43,814 nucleotides of DNA from an uncultured Acetatifactor sp. GTDB lineage: Bacteria; Bacillota; Clostridia; Lachnospirales; Lachnospiraceae. Below the pieces are notes generated by a model. The model made no database searches and was not told the DNA's origin. It was given only the letters and a program-made list of their open reading frames with translations. The DNA lies in NCBI GenBank assembly GCA_947630715.1, contig CANRIP010000025.1, positions 1 through 43,814 on the forward strand, written 5' to 3'. The position numbers and the translations under genes were made by a program. Each line of letters starts with the position of its first letter. Position 1 is the first letter of the stretch. Shown in pieces: positions 41,099-43,814 of the stretch.

Positions 41099-43750
41099 AT
41101 GAAACCCTACGGCGTAAATGAACTCAGAAGAATGTTTCTGGATTTCTTTGAACAAAAAGGCCATTTAAAAATGAACAGCTTTTCCCTGGTGCCGCACAAC
41201 GACAACAGCCTGTTGATTATCAATTCCGGGATGGCGCCTTTGAAGCCTTACTTTACCGGGCAGGAGATCCCGCCCAGACGCCGGGTGACCACCTGTCAGA
41301 AGTGCGTCCGCACCGGGGATATTGAGAATGTGGGAAAAACCGCCCGCCATCTGACTTTTTTTGAGATGCTGGGAAATTTTTCCTTTGGAGATTACTTTAA
41401 GCATGAGGCAATCGCCTGGAGCTGGGAATTCCTGACCAAAGTGGTGGGGATGGATCCCGACAGGCTCTATCCTTCCATTTACGGCGAGGACGAGGAAGCG
41501 TTTGCCATCTGGACCAACGAGATCGGCGTGCCCGGGGAGAAGATCACCCGGTTTTACCGGGATGAAAACGGGAAATGCGACAATTTTTGGGAACACGGGG
41601 CCGGCCCCTGCGGGCCCTGCTCCGAGATCTATTATGACAGAGGGATTCAGTACGGCTGCGGAAAGCCGGACTGCGGGGTAGGGTGCGACTGCGACCGTTT
41701 CATGGAGGTCTGGAACAATGTGTTCACCCAGTTTGACAATGACGGCCACGGCAATTATACGGAGCTGGCGCAGAAGAACATTGACACGGGCATGGGGCTG
41801 GAACGTCTGGCTGTGGTAGTGCAGGATGTGGATTCCGTGTTTGATATCGATACCATGAAGGCCATCCGGAACCGGATCTGTCAGATCGCCGGGGTGGAAT
41901 ATCACAAGGAGGACGCGGTGGACGTGTCCATCCGTCTGATCACCGACCATATCCGCTCCACTACCTTTATGATCAGCGACGGCATTATGCCCTCCAACGA
42001 GGGAAGGGGATATGTGCTGCGGCGTCTGATCCGCAGGGCCGCCAGACACGGAAGGCTTCTGGGGATCCGCGACAAATTTATGGCGGCGTTAAGCGAAACG
42101 GTGATCGACGAGTGCCGGGACGGTTATCCGGAACTGGAGGAAAAGAGGGCGTTTATTCTGAATGTCCTGACCCAAGAGGAAGATAAGTTTGACAAGACCA
42201 TCGACCAGGGCTTAAGCATTCTGGCCCAGATGGAGGAGGAGATGAAGGCCGGCGGCGTCCGTCAGCTTTCCGGGGAGAACGTATTCAAGCTTTACGATAC
42301 CTTTGGATTTCCCGCGGATCTGACGGAGGAAATTCTGGCGGAGAAGGGTTACTCCATCGACGAGGCCGGGTTCGGCGTCTGCATGCAGAGACAGAAGGAG
42401 AAGGCCCGCAAGGCGAGAAAGGTTACGAATTATATGGGCGCGGACGCTACGGTGTACGAATCCGTGGATCCTGCCCTGACCACGGAATTTGTGGGATATG
42501 ACAAGCTGCGGCACAGCTCCCGTGTGACCGCGCTGACCACCGAGACGGAGCTGACGGAAGCCCTTACGGACGGTCAGACAGGTACGGTTTTTGTGGAGGA
42601 AACGCCGTTTTACGCCACAATGGGCGGCCAAAACGGCGACACCGGCGTGATCGAAACCTCCGAGGGGGTCTTCCAGGTGAAGGAAACCGTGAAACTGATG
42701 GGCGGCAAGGTAGGGCATATCGGCTGCGTGACCAAAGGCATGATCCGGGTGGGGGATACGGCGGTTCTTACCGTCGCGGAAGGAAAACGTGCGGACACCT
42801 GCAAAAACCACAGCGCCACCCATCTGCTGCACAAGGCGCTGCGCCAGGTGCTGGGAAATCATGTGGAGCAGGCCGGCTCTTATGTGGACGGGGAAAAGCT
42901 GCGCTTTGATTTCAGCCATTTCCAGGCTTTGAGCAAAGAGGAACTGGATCGGGTAGAAGAAATTGTAAACAGGAAGATCGCCGAGGATCTTTCCGTGACC
43001 ACCCAGGTCCTTCCCATTGAAGAAGCGAGAAAGACGGGCGCAATGGCGCTGTTTGGGGAAAAATACGGAGAGACGGTGCGGGTGGTCAGAATGGGAGATT
43101 TTTCCGTGGAATTCTGCGGCGGCACCCATGTCTCCCATACGGGCATGATTTCCAGCTTTAAAATCCTGTCCGAAAACGGCGTGGCTGCGGGCGTGCGGCG
43201 AATTGAGGCGCTGACCGGAAACGGGGTGACCGCTTATTACAAAAATCTGGAAAAGACTCTGGAGACGGCGGCGCGGACCCTGAAGACCACTCCGGACGCT
43301 CTGACGGACCGCTGCGAGCATGTGATGGCGCAGATCAAGAGCCTTACCTCCCAGTTGGAGTCCTTCAAATCCCAGGCGGCGAAGGACGCCCTGAAGGACG
43401 CGGCGGACAGGATCGTGGAAGTGAAGGGAATGAAGCTGCTGGCGGCCGGCGTGGAAGGCGTGGACATGAACGGGCTGAGGGATCTGGGAGATCAGCTCAA
43501 GACAAAATTGGGAGAAGGCGTTGTGGTGCTTCTTTCCTCGCAGGAGGGTAAGGTCAACATGGTTGCCATGGCAACGGACGGGGCTGTGGCCCGGGGCGCT
43601 CACGCGGGAAATCTGATCAAGGGGATTGCCTCCCTTGTGGGCGGCGGCGGAGGCGGCAGGCCCAATATGGCCCAGGCAGGCGGGAAAAATCCCGGCGGCA
43701 TTCCCGCGGCCATTGAGCAGGCGGCCAAGCTGCTGGAAGATCAGATCTGA
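41099..43750 (+). CDS. alaS: Alanyl-tRNA synthetase
   Basis: An 883-residue AlaRS of normal length. The catalytic domain starts NELRRMFLDFFEQKGH and includes FFEMLGNFSFGDYF; the editing domain has HSATHLLHKALR and the metal-binding CGGTH; the C-terminal DHHA1-type domain ends with a glycine-rich GGGGGGRPNMAQAGGK. It charges tRNA-Ala and clears Ser/Gly mischarging. ATG 41099 with GCGGAGG upstream is chosen; the TTG at 41069 would overlap glyQS and add unneeded residues. No T-box is seen. The 64 bases after the stop show no feature. Confidence 0.97.
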   Translation: MKPYGVNELRRMFLDFFEQKGHLKMNSFSLVPHNDNSLLIINSGMAPLKPYFTGQEIPPRRRVTTCQKCVRTGDIENVGKTARHLTFFEMLGNFSFGDYFKHEAIAWSWEFLTKVVGMDPDRLYPSIYGEDEEAFAIWTNEIGVPGEKITRFYRDENGKCDNFWEHGAGPCGPCSEIYYDRGIQYGCGKPDCGVGCDCDRFMEVWNNVFTQFDNDGHGNYTELAQKNIDTGMGLERLAVVVQDVDSVFDIDTMKAIRNRICQIAGVEYHKEDAVDVSIRLITDHIRSTTFMISDGIMPSNEGRGYVLRRLIRRAARHGRLLGIRDKFMAALSETVIDECRDGYPELEEKRAFILNVLTQEEDKFDKTIDQGLSILAQMEEEMKAGGVRQLSGENVFKLYDTFGFPADLTEEILAEKGYSIDEAGFGVCMQRQKEKARKARKVTNYMGADATVYESVDPALTTEFVGYDKLRHSSRVTALTTETELTEALTDGQTGTVFVEETPFYATMGGQNGDTGVIETSEGVFQVKETVKLMGGKVGHIGCVTKGMIRVGDTAVLTVAEGKRADTCKNHSATHLLHKALRQVLGNHVEQAGSYVDGEKLRFDFSHFQALSKEELDRVEEIVNRKIAEDLSVTTQVLPIEEARKTGAMALFGEKYGETVRVVRMGDFSVEFCGGTHVSHTGMISSFKILSENGVAAGVRRIEALTGNGVTAYYKNLEKTLETAARTLKTTPDALTDRCEHVMAQIKSLTSQLESFKSQAAKDALKDAADRIVEVKGMKLLAAGVEGVDMNGLRDLGDQLKTKLGEGVVVLLSSQEGKVNMVAMATDGAVARGAHAGNLIKGIASLVGGGGGGRPNMAQAGGKNPGGIPAAIEQAAKLLEDQI

Positions 43751-43814
43751 CCGTTTGGACGAAGGGTTTTCCCCCAATCGGATCTGCCGGACGGAAGAAA
43801 ATGGTATTTCTTTG

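Noticed and set aside
42212..43777. A 521-codon open frame on the minus strand opposite alaS
   Set aside because: Antisense shadow of a GC-rich gene; composition is unlike a real protein and no start signal is seen.

Overview
The window looks like a chromosomal segment of a Gram-positive gut-type Clostridia, most likely Lachnospiraceae. This rests on the era-yqzL-recO order, a DUF4349 lipoprotein, a PreP-like M16 peptidase, a very large acyl-CoA dehydratase activase, lipoprotein signal peptides, AGGAGG-type ribosome sites and sigma-A promoters (TTGACA-N17-TATAAT type). The species cannot be named from sequence alone. No rRNA, tRNA, CRISPR array, transposase or integrase is visible.

Layout. 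(1) 1-6.5 kb: a cut-off gene end and a lipoprotein, then a minus-strand unit of a LytTR response regulator, a short cytoplasmic histidine kinase and two full ABC exporters. A direct-repeat site and a -10 box lie just upstream of the exporters, followed by a repeat-rich leader. (2) 6.6-16.7 kb: an AT-rich block unlike its GC-rich flanks. It carries a Nudix hydrolase, an MFS exporter, a one-module NRPS (A-PCP-C), and a minus-strand operon of WYL regulator, AlkX/YcaQ-like (HTH_42) DNA glycosylase and RidA. A plus-strand AlkD-like DNA alkylation repair gene with a folded leader and a membrane-anchored XRE regulator follow. (3) 16.8-20.4 kb: a decaying zone with fragments of a methyltransferase, a membrane protein, a PHP-type phosphatase, an FtsX-type permease and a histidine kinase. 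Between them lie an intact TetR / CMD-cupin pair and a DUF3784 gene. (4) 20.5-25.1 kb: a YfcE-like phosphoesterase, an SdpR/SdpI-type pair with paired operators, an Lsa-like ABC-F gene behind an apparent attenuator with a three-codon leader ORF, and a small coiled-coil protein. (5) 25.1-29.4 kb: one 1411-residue activase on the minus strand. (6) 29.6-43.8 kb: an all-plus housekeeping block with a rhomboid-like protein, a degenerate sigma-70-like protein and its coupled partner, M16 peptidase, DUF4349 lipoprotein, era, yqzL, recO, a nucleoside hydrolase lipoprotein, another lipoprotein, glycyl-tRNA synthetase and alanyl-tRNA synthetase.

How the parts may work together. The two-component genes probably switch on the ABC exporter pair. 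The NRPS and MFS genes look like a small biosynthesis/export unit. Two different DNA-alkylation-repair families sit within 4 kb of the NRPS, so self-protection against a DNA-reactive product is a testable idea, not a demonstrated one. A short leader module (palindrome, hairpin, GGGGTATAA before the start codon) occurs upstream of both the ABC pair and the WYL operon and is the most unusual non-coding signal here. All functional statements come from reading motifs by eye; no database search was run.
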